Below are positions 43,851 to 53,048 of a stretch of DNA of 64,000 bases, piece by piece. The notes beneath the pieces were generated by a model. That model searched no databases. It saw only the letters and a program-made list of their open reading frames with translations, and was not told the DNA's origin. Source of the stretch: Phytopseudomonas dryadis (lineage in GTDB: Bacteria; Pseudomonadota; Gammaproteobacteria; Pseudomonadales; Pseudomonadaceae); NCBI RefSeq assembly GCF_004327355.1, contig NZ_QJUM01000002.1, forward strand, positions 234,124-298,123, in the 5' to 3' direction. The stretch's first letter is position 1; each line of letters begins with the position of its first letter. Both the position numbers and the translations under genes were made by a program.

Positions 43851-44233
43851 ATGGCCAGCATTCGCGGCGGGGTCGCCGCTCCTACAGAAATCGCGGCAAC
43901 CACCCCCCAGGTAGGAGCCCCGACCTCGGGGCGATGCGATCTTGGCCCCCCGCACACTCCGTATCATGGCCAGCATTCGCGGCGAGGTCACCGCTCCTAC
44001 AGGAAATCGCGGCAGCCACCGCCCAGGTAGGAGCCCCGACCTCGGGGCGATGCGATTTCGGCCATCCCACACAGTCGGCATCACGGCCAGCATTCGCGGC
44101 GAGGTCGCCGCTCCTGCAGGAAACCGCGGCAGCCACCGCCCAGGTAGGAGCCCCGACCTCGGGGCGATGCGATCTTGGCCCCCCGCACACTCCGTATCAC
44201 GGCCACTATTCGCGGCGAGGTCGTCGCTCCTAC
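43851..44233. repeat. Tandem array of REP pairs (one half plus three full units)
   Basis: Three full inverted pairs start with GTAGGAGCCCCGACCTCGGG at 43911, 44027 and 44144 (period 116-117 bp) and end with ATTCGCGGCGAGGTC.CCGCTCCT(A/G)CAGG. A leading half unit is at 43851-43886. The units differ by only a few bases. They fill the 43818-44244 gap between the convergent siderophore-interacting protein and AEC carrier genes; no gene is seen. The spacers are not CRISPR-like, because the whole unit is repeated. Confidence 0.9.
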
Positions 44234-44244
44234 AGGAAATCAGC

Positions 44245-45189
44245 CTACGCCGCCTGCGCGTTGCCGATCAGCAGCAGCGCCACGCTGATGGTGAGGAAGG
44301 ACAACGAAGTCGCCACCAGCAAGGTGGCGGAGCAGCGGTCTTGCAGGCCGAAACGCTGGCCGAGGATGGGGAAGATGCTCAGCATCGGCGCACAGGCGAA
44401 CAGCACGCCCACGGCCTTCATCACTGGATCCACATCGGGCAGCAGCATGAACGCCAGCAGCACCGCCAGGGGGTGCAGGATCAGCTTGCCGGCGGCGATC
44501 CAGGCCGCGTCGAACCACACGCCCCGGGCCTGCATGCCGAACAGGCCGGCACCGATGACGAACAGCGCCAGCGGCGCGGCAACCCCGGCCAGCATGTCGA
44601 TGGGCTTGAACAGCAGCGGCGGGATTTCGATGCCCAGCAGCGATACGCCCAGGCCGATGACGATGCCGACGATTATCGGGTTGCGCAGCAAACGGCCGAA
44701 GGTCATGCGCAAGACCGTGCCCAGCCCGCCGCCCTGCTGCTTGCCAGCCTCGGCCAGTACCAGGGCCATGGGAATCAGCAACAGATTCTCCACCAGCATG
44801 GCCATGGCCATGCCCAACACCGCCGGCGTGCCGATGGCCGCCGCCACCAGCGGATAACCGATGAAGCCGCTGTTGGAAACCGACATGCCCATGGCGTTGA
44901 TCGCACAGCCCGACAGGCCGTCCCTGCGCAGCCAGCGTGACACCGCGAACGCCAGCCAGAAAGTCGCCAGCGAACCCAGGGCGTAGGCCAGGAGATAACC
45001 CGGGATCATGGTCTGCTGGATCGGCGAGGAACCCAGGGTCTTGATCAGCAGCGCCGGCATGGCGAAGGTGATGACGAAGGTACCGATGCCGCGAACCTGC
45101 TCGCGGCTGAGCAATCCGCTCATGGCGGCGGCATAGCCCAGGCCGATCAACAGAAAGATCGGCGCGGTAATCTGGAAGATCTGCAGCAC
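44245..45189 (-). CDS. AEC-family transporter (auxin efflux carrier/MdcF type)
   Basis: 314 residues from GTG 45189 (MLQIFQITAPIFLLIGLGYAA), which fits the usual start of the family; ATG 45216 is an alternative that would overlap the preceding gene by 23 bp. About ten membrane helices in two halves, with the signature GMSVSNSGFIGYPLVAAAIG in the first half and a repeat of the fold (LFACAPMLSIFPILGQRFG) in the second. Such carriers move malonate or other organic anions. It follows the ZapE-like gene directly. Confidence 0.88.
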   Translation of the reverse strand: MLQIFQITAPIFLLIGLGYAAAMSGLLSREQVRGIGTFVITFAMPALLIKTLGSSPIQQTMIPGYLLAYALGSLATFWLAFAVSRWLRRDGLSGCAINAMGMSVSNSGFIGYPLVAAAIGTPAVLGMAMAMLVENLLLIPMALVLAEAGKQQGGGLGTVLRMTFGRLLRNPIIVGIVIGLGVSLLGIEIPPLLFKPIDMLAGVAAPLALFVIGAGLFGMQARGVWFDAAWIAAGKLILHPLAVLLAFMLLPDVDPVMKAVGVLFACAPMLSIFPILGQRFGLQDRCSATLLVATSLSFLTISVALLLIGNAQAA

Positions 45190-45193
45190 GGTC

Positions 45194-46294
45194 TCAGGAT
45201 TCCTTATCGCGACCATCACGGGCAGCGCTTGAGAGGTCGCGTGGCTGCAACTGGTTCAAACGGCTTCGCGTGCGTCCGAAGTCCTGGTGCGGCGAGCCCC
45301 GGCACAGGCGCTCCAGGCTGAATTCGCTGCACAGCAGCAGACGCGCGCCGGCATCATAGGCGATGTCGACCAGATTGATGAAGCGCTGGCAGGCATCGGT
45401 GGGCTGGCTGTCCAGCGTCGGCACCCCGCTCAGGGCCAGGCGCGGATAGCGCTGCAGCAACCAGAGAAAATCGCGGGTGGAATGGGCCCGGGCGCAGAGC
45501 TCGGCGAATGCCAGCCAGGCATTGCCGGGCGCCAGGGCACAAACCTGCAGCGGATGATGGTTGACCTCGAGCACCTGATCACGCAGCACCCTGTCGTCGA
45601 AACCCAGCCAGCGCTGCAGGTAATCCAGGCCGCCGGCCGATTGTGGCCAGGCGTATTCGCCCCACTGCTGGCCGCTGTCGGACAGCGTCCGGTAGTCGAT
45701 GCCGGCCTCCAGCGGCAGCACGGTGAAGCGCTTCTCGATCAGCGTGATCGCCGGCATGAAGCGCTCCCGGTACAACGGATTGGGGCACAACCCGGCAGGC
45801 GCATAGTTGGAGGTCATCACCAGGCCGACGCCGGCCTCGACCAGGACATCGAGCAGACGCCGCAACAACAGGGCATCGCCGATATCGTGCACATGGAATT
45901 CGTCGAAACACAGCAGGCGGATATCCCGGGCCAGGGCGCGGATCGCCAGTACCAGGGGATCGGGCTGCCCGGCGAAGGCCGCCATGCGCTGCTGCAACTC
46001 CTGGAGGAAGGCATGGAAGTGCACGCGACGCTTGGCCTGGATGGGCGCGGCGGCGAAGAACGCATCCATGACGAAACTCTTGCCGCGGCCTACGCCTCCC
46101 CACAGGTAAACGCCGGCCGCGGGTTTGCGCAGCCAGCCACGACGCCCGGCGCACCAGCCTTGCAGCCAGTGCGCCAGGGTATCGATGGCGGTCTGTTGCG
46201 CCGCATCGGCGCGGAACCCACGGGCCTCCAGCGCAGCCTTGAAAGCTTGCCGGACATGCGCTGCGATCGCTTCGACGGGCGGCTCAAAAGTCAA
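45194..46294 (-). CDS. ZapE/AFG1-like ATPase
   Basis: About 366 residues if it starts at TTG 46294 (MTFEPPVEAIAAHVRQAF), which overlaps the 3' end of pcaG; the frame is open further back, but that would run through pcaG. Walker A GGVGRGKSF, Walker B LLCFDEFHVHD and sensor MTSNYAPAGL mark the AFG1/ZapE family, the bacterial member of which binds FtsZ under stress. The sequence looks divergent from the main ZapE, and its place between pcaG and a carrier suggests a paralogue. The start codon is uncertain. Confidence 0.85.
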   Translation of the reverse strand: MTFEPPVEAIAAHVRQAFKAALEARGFRADAAQQTAIDTLAHWLQGWCAGRRGWLRKPAAGVYLWGGVGRGKSFVMDAFFAAAPIQAKRRVHFHAFLQELQQRMAAFAGQPDPLVLAIRALARDIRLLCFDEFHVHDIGDALLLRRLLDVLVEAGVGLVMTSNYAPAGLCPNPLYRERFMPAITLIEKRFTVLPLEAGIDYRTLSDSGQQWGEYAWPQSAGGLDYLQRWLGFDDRVLRDQVLEVNHHPLQVCALAPGNAWLAFAELCARAHSTRDFLWLLQRYPRLALSGVPTLDSQPTDACQRFINLVDIAYDAGARLLLCSEFSLERLCRGSPHQDFGRTRSRLNQLQPRDLSSAARDGRDKES

Positions 46295-46892
46295 AAAACA
46301 CCGTTTCTTCTTCACCCTGGAGGCGTATATCAAAGCGGTATGCCAGCTTGCCGTCAATTTCGCAGCGCCGGGCGATGAGGGTTTCACGACGCTGTGGCTG
46401 CTCGATCAGGTTGAGCACCGGGTCCTTGGCGTTGGCCTCGGCTTCATCCTCGAAGTACAGCCGGGTGTGCAGATGGATGTTGATGCCACGGGCGAACAGC
46501 GAGACGTTGATGTGCGGCGCCATCGGCACGCCAGCGGCATTGTGCAGCACCCCCGGTTTGACCGTCTGCGCCGTCCAGGCGCTGCCGGCATCGAAGGTGG
46601 TGGCGGTGCGGCCGAAACCGTTGAAGGGCTTTTCCTGGTCGTAGCGGGCATCGTAGCGCCCCTCGTGGTCGGCCTGCCACAGCTCGAGGAAGGCATCGCG
46701 CACCAGATGGCCGTTGCCGTCGTAGACATGGCCGACCAGGGTGATGTGCTGGCCCGGCGCCTCGGCACGGGCCATCCGGTTCCACACTTCCTGCTCGCGG
46801 GTCGGGTTGCCGGCGGCCTCCAGGGCCAGGCCGATGTGCACATAGGGGCCGGCGGTTTGCGAAGGGGTTTCAGGGAGTAATTCGACGGGCAT
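46284..46892 (-). CDS. pcaG: Protocatechuate 3,4-dioxygenase alpha subunit
   Basis: 202 residues, the usual length. It starts MPVELLPETPSQTAGPYVHIG and contains GHVYDGNGHLVRDAFLELWQADHEGRYDARY and HINVSLFARGINIHLHTRLYF, typical of the alpha chain, which lacks the full iron ligand set. With PcaH it forms the iron(III) intradiol dioxygenase that opens protocatechuate to beta-carboxy-cis,cis-muconate. It follows pcaH by 12 bp. Confidence 0.96.
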   Translation of the reverse strand: MPVELLPETPSQTAGPYVHIGLALEAAGNPTREQEVWNRMARAEAPGQHITLVGHVYDGNGHLVRDAFLELWQADHEGRYDARYDQEKPFNGFGRTATTFDAGSAWTAQTVKPGVLHNAAGVPMAPHINVSLFARGINIHLHTRLYFEDEAEANAKDPVLNLIEQPQRRETLIARRCEIDGKLAYRFDIRLQGEEETVFFDF

Positions 46893-46904
46893 GACGGGCG
46901 CTCC

Positions 46905-47624
46905 TCAGCAGTTCTCGAAGTGGGTCTTGCGCTGGCCGCGCAGCACGATGTCGAAACGGTAGGCCAGGCAGTCCATGGGATTGGCCATGCTCATGTCGAG
47001 CCTGGCGATCAGCGTCTGTACCGCATCGGGGCTGGCGATGGACTTGACGATGGGGCACAGCGGGATCAGCGGATCCCCTTCGAAGTACAGCTGGGTGATC
47101 AGTCTGGTCGAGATCGACGGGCCACTGATGGAGAAGTGGATATGCGCGGGGCGCCAGTCGTTGGGGCCATTGCGCCATGGGTAAGGCCCGGGCTTGACGG
47201 TGCGGAAGCTGTAGTGGCCTTCGCTGTCGGTGAGGGTACGTCCCACGCCGCCGAAATTCGGATCCAGCGGCGCCAGGTAACGGTCGTTCTTGTGTCGGTA
47301 ACGGCCACCGGCGTTGGCCTGCCACATCTCCACGAAGGTGTGCGGAATCGGCTTGCCGTACTGATCCATGACCCGACCGCAGACGATGATGCGCTCGCCC
47401 ACCGGCAAGCCGCCATTGTTGAAGTTGAGCAGCAGGTCGTTGTCGTGGCGGCCCATTTTCAGGTGGGTGAAATCCGGCCCGGTGGTTTCCGAGAGGGATT
47501 GCCCGATGCTCACCAGCGCCTGGCGCGGCGAGCGCGCGATGGACGTCTTGTAGTCGGGGGTGAAGGCCTTGGGGTGCCAGTTGCGATCACGGATGACGAA
47601 ACGGCTGTTGTCCTCAATAGGCAT
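46905..47624 (-). CDS. pcaH: Protocatechuate 3,4-dioxygenase beta subunit
   Basis: 239 residues. ATG 47624 ([19 protein letters not shown]) has AGGAG five bases upstream. The catalytic chain carries the Fe(III) ligands: a Tyr in [18 protein letters not shown], a Tyr in [14 protein letters not shown] and two His in AHIHFSISG. It forms a multimeric complex with PcaG in the cytoplasm. The promoter lies in the 47625-48068 gap, which also contains two palindromic repeats, below pcaQ. Confidence 0.97.
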   Translation of the reverse strand: MPIEDNSRFVIRDRNWHPKAFTPDYKTSIARSPRQALVSIGQSLSETTGPDFTHLKMGRHDNDLLLNFNNGGLPVGERIIVCGRVMDQYGKPIPHTFVEMWQANAGGRYRHKNDRYLAPLDPNFGGVGRTLTDSEGHYSFRTVKPGPYPWRNGPNDWRPAHIHFSISGPSISTRLITQLYFEGDPLIPLCPIVKSIASPDAVQTLIARLDMSMANPMDCLAYRFDIVLRGQRKTHFENC

Positions 47625-47834
47625 GGGACGCTCCTGTTTATTGAAATTGTGGAGTCGACCTGTCGAGCAGGCTGTGTCGGCCATTTTCGGGTAAACGCGG
47701 CTGCCGGCCTATTGAAAATAAGCCGCACAAACATAACCAAATGGTTATGAAAAGCACAGCACCACGAACCGACGACCTTGAAGATCCGGATCGGCGTAGC
47801 AGCCAATAAGCTTCAAGCTAAAGACGCAGGCAGG

Positions 47835-47911
47835 CGTAGGGTGGACAACGCTCTTTTTGTCCACCATTGCAATGGCAGGGCGGTGGACGGATGGAGCGTC
47901 GTCCACCCTGC
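47835..47911. repeat. Palindromic repeat, GTAGGGTGGA family, copy 2
   Basis: Imperfect arms CGTAGGGTGGACAACGCTC and GAGCGTCGTCCACCCTGC, with an inner TTGTCCACC/GGTGGAC pair. It is related to 22018-22095. It lies between pcaQ and pcaH, upstream of the pcaH promoter. Outside this and the repeat at 47978, the 47625-48068 gap shows nothing that I recognise. Confidence 0.75.
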
Positions 47912-47977
47912 AACTCTGGATAACGCCTGCTGGGTACGGCAGGCCGAGTGCTTGCTCAAAGGCGGAAGCGGCCGTTC

Positions 47978-48026
47978 GTAGGATGGGTGCAACCCATCGG
48001 CAATTGATGGGTTTCACCCATCCTAC
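47978..48026. repeat. Palindromic repeat, GTAGGATGGGT family, copy 2
   Basis: GTAGGATGGGTGCAACCCATCGGCAATTGATGGGTTTCACCCATCCTAC-type unit of 49 bp; it is the inverted counterpart of 9307-9369, lacking the 13-bp insertion of that copy. It lies 43 bp after the pcaQ stop and could terminate that transcript. Confidence 0.75.
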
Positions 48027-48068
48027 AGGCTTGAAGCTTGAGGCTTGCAGCTTATGGCTGCTATCGCC

Positions 48069-48998
48069 TTACTGAAGACGCTCGCGGTACTCCACCGCCA
48101 GCTCGCGCAGCGTCTCGCAGCACCAGTGGGCGGCCAGGGACAGGGGCAGCGTGGCGTTGCTGCAGATGCCCACCGAACCGCCGGGCTCGCGAATGCCCAG
48201 GGACAGTTCGGCCAGTTCGCCGCTGTGCAGATTCAGGCGTACCGCATCCAGCGGCGCCACCCACAGCGCATCGCTGCATTGCACGTAGCGCCGGCTCAGC
48301 GCCGGCGACAGGGTTTCCAGGCGCTGACGCGGCTGCGCGACGCCACACTGGACGAACAGGCTGTCGGCATAGCGGCGGATGGTGGTGCCCGCCAATGGCA
48401 GCACCAGCGGGTAGTCGCCGAGCTGGCCGAGGGCCTCGATACCCAGCGCCAGCAGCGGATGCCCCGGCCTGACCACCAGGGTCATGGACTCGCTGTACAG
48501 GTGCTCGAAGCTCAGCCCCTGGATCTCCGGGCTGTCGGTCATGCGCCCGACCACCAGATCCAGTTCGCCGACGCGCAACTGCGCCAGCAGATAAGCGCTC
48601 GGCCCGGTGGCGACACTCACCACCAAGGCCCCATGGCGCTGGTGCAGGCGGCGCACCACCTCGGGCATCAACAGGCTCTCCACGGTCGACAATACGCCCA
48701 CCCTGACCTGGCCACCCTCATGCTCGGCGCCACGCAGGCTCGCCACGCCATCGCGCAGGGCCTGCACGCAGGGGCCGGCATAACGCATGAACGCCAGCCC
48801 CGCCGTGGTCAGGCTGACGCCGCTCTTGCCGCGTTCGAACAACGACGCGGCCAGGATCGTCTCCAGTTCCTTGAGCGTCTTCGACACCGCGGGCTGGCTC
48901 ACGGCCAGGGCGTCGGCCGCCCCGGCGAAGCTGCGCTGGCGGGCGATCTCGAGAAAGCAGACCAGATGGCGGAATTTGATGCGGGTATCGATATTCAT
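48069..48998 (-). CDS. pcaQ: LysR-family regulator PcaQ
   Basis: 309 residues. ATG 48998 (MNIDTRIKFRHLVCFLEIA). The helix-turn-helix (RSFAGAADALAVSQPAVSKTLKELE) is followed by a LysR effector domain (VRVGVLSTVESLLMPEVVRRL, GELDLVVGRM). PcaQ proteins activate pcaHG with a protocatechuate pathway intermediate. The gene precedes pcaHG on the same strand rather than facing away from it, as in P. aeruginosa from memory. Confidence 0.9.
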   Translation of the reverse strand: MNIDTRIKFRHLVCFLEIARQRSFAGAADALAVSQPAVSKTLKELETILAASLFERGKSGVSLTTAGLAFMRYAGPCVQALRDGVASLRGAEHEGGQVRVGVLSTVESLLMPEVVRRLHQRHGALVVSVATGPSAYLLAQLRVGELDLVVGRMTDSPEIQGLSFEHLYSESMTLVVRPGHPLLALGIEALGQLGDYPLVLPLAGTTIRRYADSLFVQCGVAQPRQRLETLSPALSRRYVQCSDALWVAPLDAVRLNLHSGELAELSLGIREPGGSVGICSNATLPLSLAAHWCCETLRELAVEYRERLQ

Positions 48999-49758
48999 GG
49001 ATGCAGCCCGGTGATGACACGGATGACCGTCGCCTGGAGAGCGACGGCAGGCACAGTAGCAGATTGCAAGACGGCACCCGGTATGGGCGCAAGCCACATC
49101 ACCCGGGAAAGTCGTTCGTTATATTCGACAGGCGGATGTTTTAAACAGCACCCGTGCAACTAATTTCCCCCGGCGCCGGCATGGCAAAGTTGCCCACTAA
49201 GGTGCGACTCAGGACGAAGTTCCGCAGCGGCAACTTTCGAACTTGAATAAACGTTCAAGTTAAATTGCCATCGCCACCCAAGTGCCAGCACGAACCATTC
49301 AAACGGTAGTTTGAACAGCGCCTGCCCATGACACTTTTCGTCGCACTCGCCCAGCGCTTCGAACGCCGATGCCCTGCGCTGACGACCGCCTGTCGCCCCG
49401 CGGCCTGCAAGGGCTTGGCCCTGGCTTTGCCTTTTACTCGCGGAGTTATTGAAAGGCAGATGAAAGCACCGGTGAAGCGGGATTTTCGCAGGAAAAAAAT
49501 GGCCACTTCCACCCCGGTGGCAGAAGAGACTCCTCAGCGCTGCCATTCATACCCAGGGCTCGCGGACAGCTAATAAAAAAGTCGAAACTTCTACGCGCGG
49601 GCTCAGGTCATGAAGTAGGTGGGAATCATCAACCAGAAAGTCAGCTATTCCTCCTGCCCAACTGGGTTTATCCGGGGAAACAATGCGGCGTATTCCCCTA
49701 TGCGGTAATCGAGCGAAGCAATTGCCTAGCAAAGGAAAAAGGTCAATAGGAGGATGGT
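48999..49758. other. 760-bp gap between pcaQ and glgA, with two palindromes
   Basis: I find no convincing gene here. Two inverted repeats stand out: AACTTGAA-6 bp-TTCAAGTT at 49240-49261 and TTCAAAC-GGTA-GTTTGAA at 49298-49315. They share a TTCAA half-site and lie ~450-520 bp before glgA. The glgA ribosome site AGGAGG is at 49748-49753. The length suggests multiple promoters or a leader for the long glgA operon. Confidence 0.5.
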
Positions 49759-51297
49759 ATGGGAAACGCGGTCGCGGCCACACGGTTTGATCAATCGGCC
49801 TCTGTAGTCACTTCGCTCAAACCTCGACCCAATGTAAAGAACCTGCATGCGGTCAAGAAGAAGATCCTGTTCGTCACCCCCGAACTCGCCGACCTGATCA
49901 AGGTGGGCGGACTGGGTGACGTGTCGGCGTCGTTGCCACGCGCGCTCAGCGCCGACCACGACATCCGCGTGCTGATCCCCGGTTACCGCCAGGTGCTGGA
50001 AAGCGGCCACCCCATCCGCGAGGTCGGCCGGATTCCCGGCCACGCCGCCCTGCCCGACTGCCGCATCGGCTGCATGACCCTGCCCGATGGCCTGATCGTC
50101 TACGTGCTGCTCTGCCCCGAACTCTACGAACGCGATGGCACCCCCTACGGCGACAGCCATGGCCGCGACTGGCAGGACAACCATATCCGCTTCGCCCGCC
50201 TGGGCCTGGCCGCCGCGGAAATCGCCGCCGGCACCGCCTGCATCAACTGGTGCCCCGAGCTGGTCCACGCCAACGACTGGCCGGCCGCCCTGACCTCCGC
50301 CTACATGTCCTGGCGCGGCCTGGACACACCCTCGGTGTTCACCATTCACAACCTGGCCTACCAGGGCCTGTGCGGCCTGGAATGCAGCCCGGAACTGGGC
50401 CTGCCGTCATCCGCCTGCGGTCACCAGGGCATGGAGTTCTACGGCAAGCTGTCGTTCCTCAAGGCCGGCCTGGTGTACTCCGACCATGTCACCACGGTGA
50501 GTGCCAACTACGCCCGCGAGATCACCACCGAAGCCTTCGGCTGCGGCCTGGAAGGCATGCTCCAGTTCAAGGTGCGGCTCAACCAGCTGAGCGGCATCCC
50601 CAACGGCATCGACGAGAGCTGGAACCCGCTGACCGACCCGCACCTGGTACGCGCCTTCGGCGCCAACGACTGGCAGGGCAAGCGCGCCAACACCCGCCAC
50701 GTCGAGCAGATGTTCGGCCTGGAACCCGGCGACGGCCCGCTGTTCGCCGTGGTATCGCGCCTGGTCCAGCAGAAAGGCATCGACCTGACCCTGCAGATCG
50801 CCGATCGCATCGTCGCCGAAGGCGGCCGCATCGCCATCATCGGCTGCGGCGAGGAACACCTGGAACAGGCCGTGCGCGAACTGGCCCAGCGTCACCCGGG
50901 GCGGATCGGCGCCAACGTCGGCTTCAACGAGGCCGACGCCCGCTGCATGTTCGCCGGCAGCGACTTCCTGCTGATGCCGTCACGCTTCGAACCCTGCGGC
51001 CTCAGCCAGATGTATGCCCAGTGCTTCGCCTCGCTGCCCATCGCCCGGGCCACCGGCGGTCTGGCCGACACCATCGAGGATGGCGTGACCGGCTTCCTGT
51101 TCCGCGAAGCCAATGCCGATAGCTACCTGGAGGCCGTCCTGCGGGCGATGTCGGTATACCGCAACGCGGATCTGCTCAATGCCATGCGCAACAAGGCCAT
51201 GACCTCGCCGCTGTACTGGCGGCAGTCGGTGCAACCCTACGCGGCACTGTACAAGAGCCTGATGGCGGCGAAAAAATCGGGTGGGCAACTGGCGTGA
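49759..51297 (+). CDS. glgA: Glycogen (alpha-glucan) synthase
   Basis: 512 residues. ATG 49759 is five bases after AGGAGG. After a ~30-residue extension, the GT5 fold begins (KILFVTPELADLIKVGGLGDVSASLP) with the nucleotide-sugar lysine motif KVGGL. The C-terminal half has SRLVQQKGIDL and the conserved PSRFEPCGLSQMYA. It extends alpha-1,4-glucan from ADP-glucose. No glgC is in the window. It is the first of ten plus-strand genes with overlaps or tiny gaps. Confidence 0.95.
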   Translation: MGNAVAATRFDQSASVVTSLKPRPNVKNLHAVKKKILFVTPELADLIKVGGLGDVSASLPRALSADHDIRVLIPGYRQVLESGHPIREVGRIPGHAALPDCRIGCMTLPDGLIVYVLLCPELYERDGTPYGDSHGRDWQDNHIRFARLGLAAAEIAAGTACINWCPELVHANDWPAALTSAYMSWRGLDTPSVFTIHNLAYQGLCGLECSPELGLPSSACGHQGMEFYGKLSFLKAGLVYSDHVTTVSANYAREITTEAFGCGLEGMLQFKVRLNQLSGIPNGIDESWNPLTDPHLVRAFGANDWQGKRANTRHVEQMFGLEPGDGPLFAVVSRLVQQKGIDLTLQIADRIVAEGGRIAIIGCGEEHLEQAVRELAQRHPGRIGANVGFNEADARCMFAGSDFLLMPSRFEPCGLSQMYAQCFASLPIARATGGLADTIEDGVTGFLFREANADSYLEAVLRAMSVYRNADLLNAMRNKAMTSPLYWRQSVQPYAALYKSLMAAKKSGGQLA

Positions 51298-53048
51298 TGG
51301 CGGAAAGACCTCGACGACACGGTGCCTGGCTGGACGAGCATGGCCACACCCACTTCGCCCTCTGGGCGCCTGACGCCCGTACGGTGGCGGTCCAACTCGA
51401 AGGCGGCGAGCGCCATGCCATGGCGCCAGCGCCGGACGGCTGGTTCGCCACCCGGCTGGCGCTGGAGGCCGGCAGCGCTTACCGCTACCTGATCGATGAA
51501 CGGCTGCTGGTGCCCGACCCGGCGTCACGCAGCCAGGTCGACGACGTGCATGGGCCGAGTCGCGTGGACGACCCACGCGCCCATGTCTGGCGCAGCGACC
51601 ACTGGCAGGGCCGGCCCTGGCACGAAACGGTGCTCTACGAATTGCATGTCGGCAGCCTGGGCGGCTATGCCGGCGTCGAAGCCCGCTTGCCCGCGCTGCG
51701 CGAACTCGGCGTCACCGCCATCGAGCTGATGCCGCTCGGCGAGTTCCCCGGTGGCCGCAACTGGGGCTACGACGGGGTACTGCCCTTCGCCCCGGACTCT
51801 TCGTATGGCAGCCCCGCGCAGCTGCGCCAGTTGATCGACAGTGCCCACCAGTTGGGCCTGATGGTGTTCGTCGACGTGGTCTACAACCATTTCGGCCCCG
51901 ACGGCAACTACCTGGGGCAGTACGCCAGCGACTTCTTCCGCGAGGATGTGCATACGCCCTGGGGCCCGGCCATCGATTTCCGCCGTCGCGAAGTGCGCGA
52001 CTTCTTCATCGAGAACGCCCTGATGTGGGTACTCGATTACCGCATCGACGGCTTGCGCCTGGATGCCGTGCACGCCATCGGCGAATGCGATTTCCTGCTG
52101 GAGCTGGCCGGCCGCCTGCACGCCGCCGTGCCCGCCTCACGCCACCTGCACCTGGTGCTGGAGAACGAGAACAACGACGCCGATCTGCTGCAGCGCGGCT
52201 TCGTCGCGCAGTGGAACGACGATGGCCACAACGTGCTGCATCACCTGCTCACGGGCGAAGCCGAAGGCTACTACGCCGACTTCGCCGAGGACGCCACCCA
52301 CAAGCTGGCGCGCTGCCTGCAGGAAGGCTTCATCTATCAGGGCGAAACCACCCGCCACGGTACGCCACGGGGCCGCGTCAGCGCGCACCTGCCGCCAACC
52401 GCCTTCGTGCTGTTTCTGCAGAACCATGATCAGGTGGGCAACCGTGCCCTCGGCGATCGCCTGCTGGGCCTGAGCGATGTCGACGCGCTGAAGAGCGCCA
52501 CCGCCCTGATGCTGCTCTGCCCGATGATCCCCCTGCTGTTCATGGGCGAGGAATGGGGCTGCGAGCAACCGTTCCAGTTCTTCACCTCGCACAACGAGGA
52601 ACTGGGCGAAGCCGTGCGCAAGGGCCGGCAGAACGAGTTCCGCGAGTTCTCCCTGTTCGCCGGCCAGGATATCCCGCCGCCCAACGCACCCGGCACCTTC
52701 CACGCCTCGAGCCCGGATCACGCCGCCCGCGACAGCGCCTGCGGCCAGCAATGGCTGGCGTTCTACGGCGAGCTGCTGCGCCTGCGCCAACGCCACCTGG
52801 TTCCCCACCTGCCCGGCGCTCGCGCGGAGGCGGCACGGGTGCTGGCTCCCGGCGCGGTCAGCGCCCGCTGGACCCTGGGTAACGGCCAGAGTCTGCGTAT
52901 CGACCTCAACCTCGCTGCCGCCCCGGTCGCCATCGAGCCCCTCGCCGAACAGGCGCAGCGGCTGTTCGCCCATGGCCTGCCGGATCGATCCAACCCGCAA
53001 CAACTGCCACCGCGCAGCGTGCTGGTCAGCCTGGAGGCCGGCGTATGA
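51297..53048 (+). CDS. treZ: Malto-oligosyltrehalose trehalohydrolase
   Basis: 583 residues. ATG 51297 shares its A with the glgA stop; GTG 51294 is an alternative. A carbohydrate-binding N-terminal domain (HFALWAPDARTVAVQL) precedes a GH13 barrel with DVVYNHFGPDGNYLGQY, nucleophile Asp in DGLRLDAVHAI, acid Glu in VLENENND and LQNHDQVGN. It releases trehalose from maltooligosyl-trehalose made by TreY (four genes on). Cytoplasmic. Confidence 0.95.
   Translation: MAERPRRHGAWLDEHGHTHFALWAPDARTVAVQLEGGERHAMAPAPDGWFATRLALEAGSAYRYLIDERLLVPDPASRSQVDDVHGPSRVDDPRAHVWRSDHWQGRPWHETVLYELHVGSLGGYAGVEARLPALRELGVTAIELMPLGEFPGGRNWGYDGVLPFAPDSSYGSPAQLRQLIDSAHQLGLMVFVDVVYNHFGPDGNYLGQYASDFFREDVHTPWGPAIDFRRREVRDFFIENALMWVLDYRIDGLRLDAVHAIGECDFLLELAGRLHAAVPASRHLHLVLENENNDADLLQRGFVAQWNDDGHNVLHHLLTGEAEGYYADFAEDATHKLARCLQEGFIYQGETTRHGTPRGRVSAHLPPTAFVLFLQNHDQVGNRALGDRLLGLSDVDALKSATALMLLCPMIPLLFMGEEWGCEQPFQFFTSHNEELGEAVRKGRQNEFREFSLFAGQDIPPPNAPGTFHASSPDHAARDSACGQQWLAFYGELLRLRQRHLVPHLPGARAEAARVLAPGAVSARWTLGNGQSLRIDLNLAAAPVAIEPLAEQAQRLFAHGLPDRSNPQQLPPRSVLVSLEAGV

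Noticed and set aside
43851..44233. Possible CRISPR array
   Set aside because: Repeat units are ~116 bp, the intervening sequence is itself repeated, and no cas genes are near. These are tandem REP pairs.
49160..49546. 128-codon minus-strand frame in the pcaQ-glgA gap
   Set aside because: No ribosome site, no recognisable domain and a composition unlike the neighbouring genes; not enough support.
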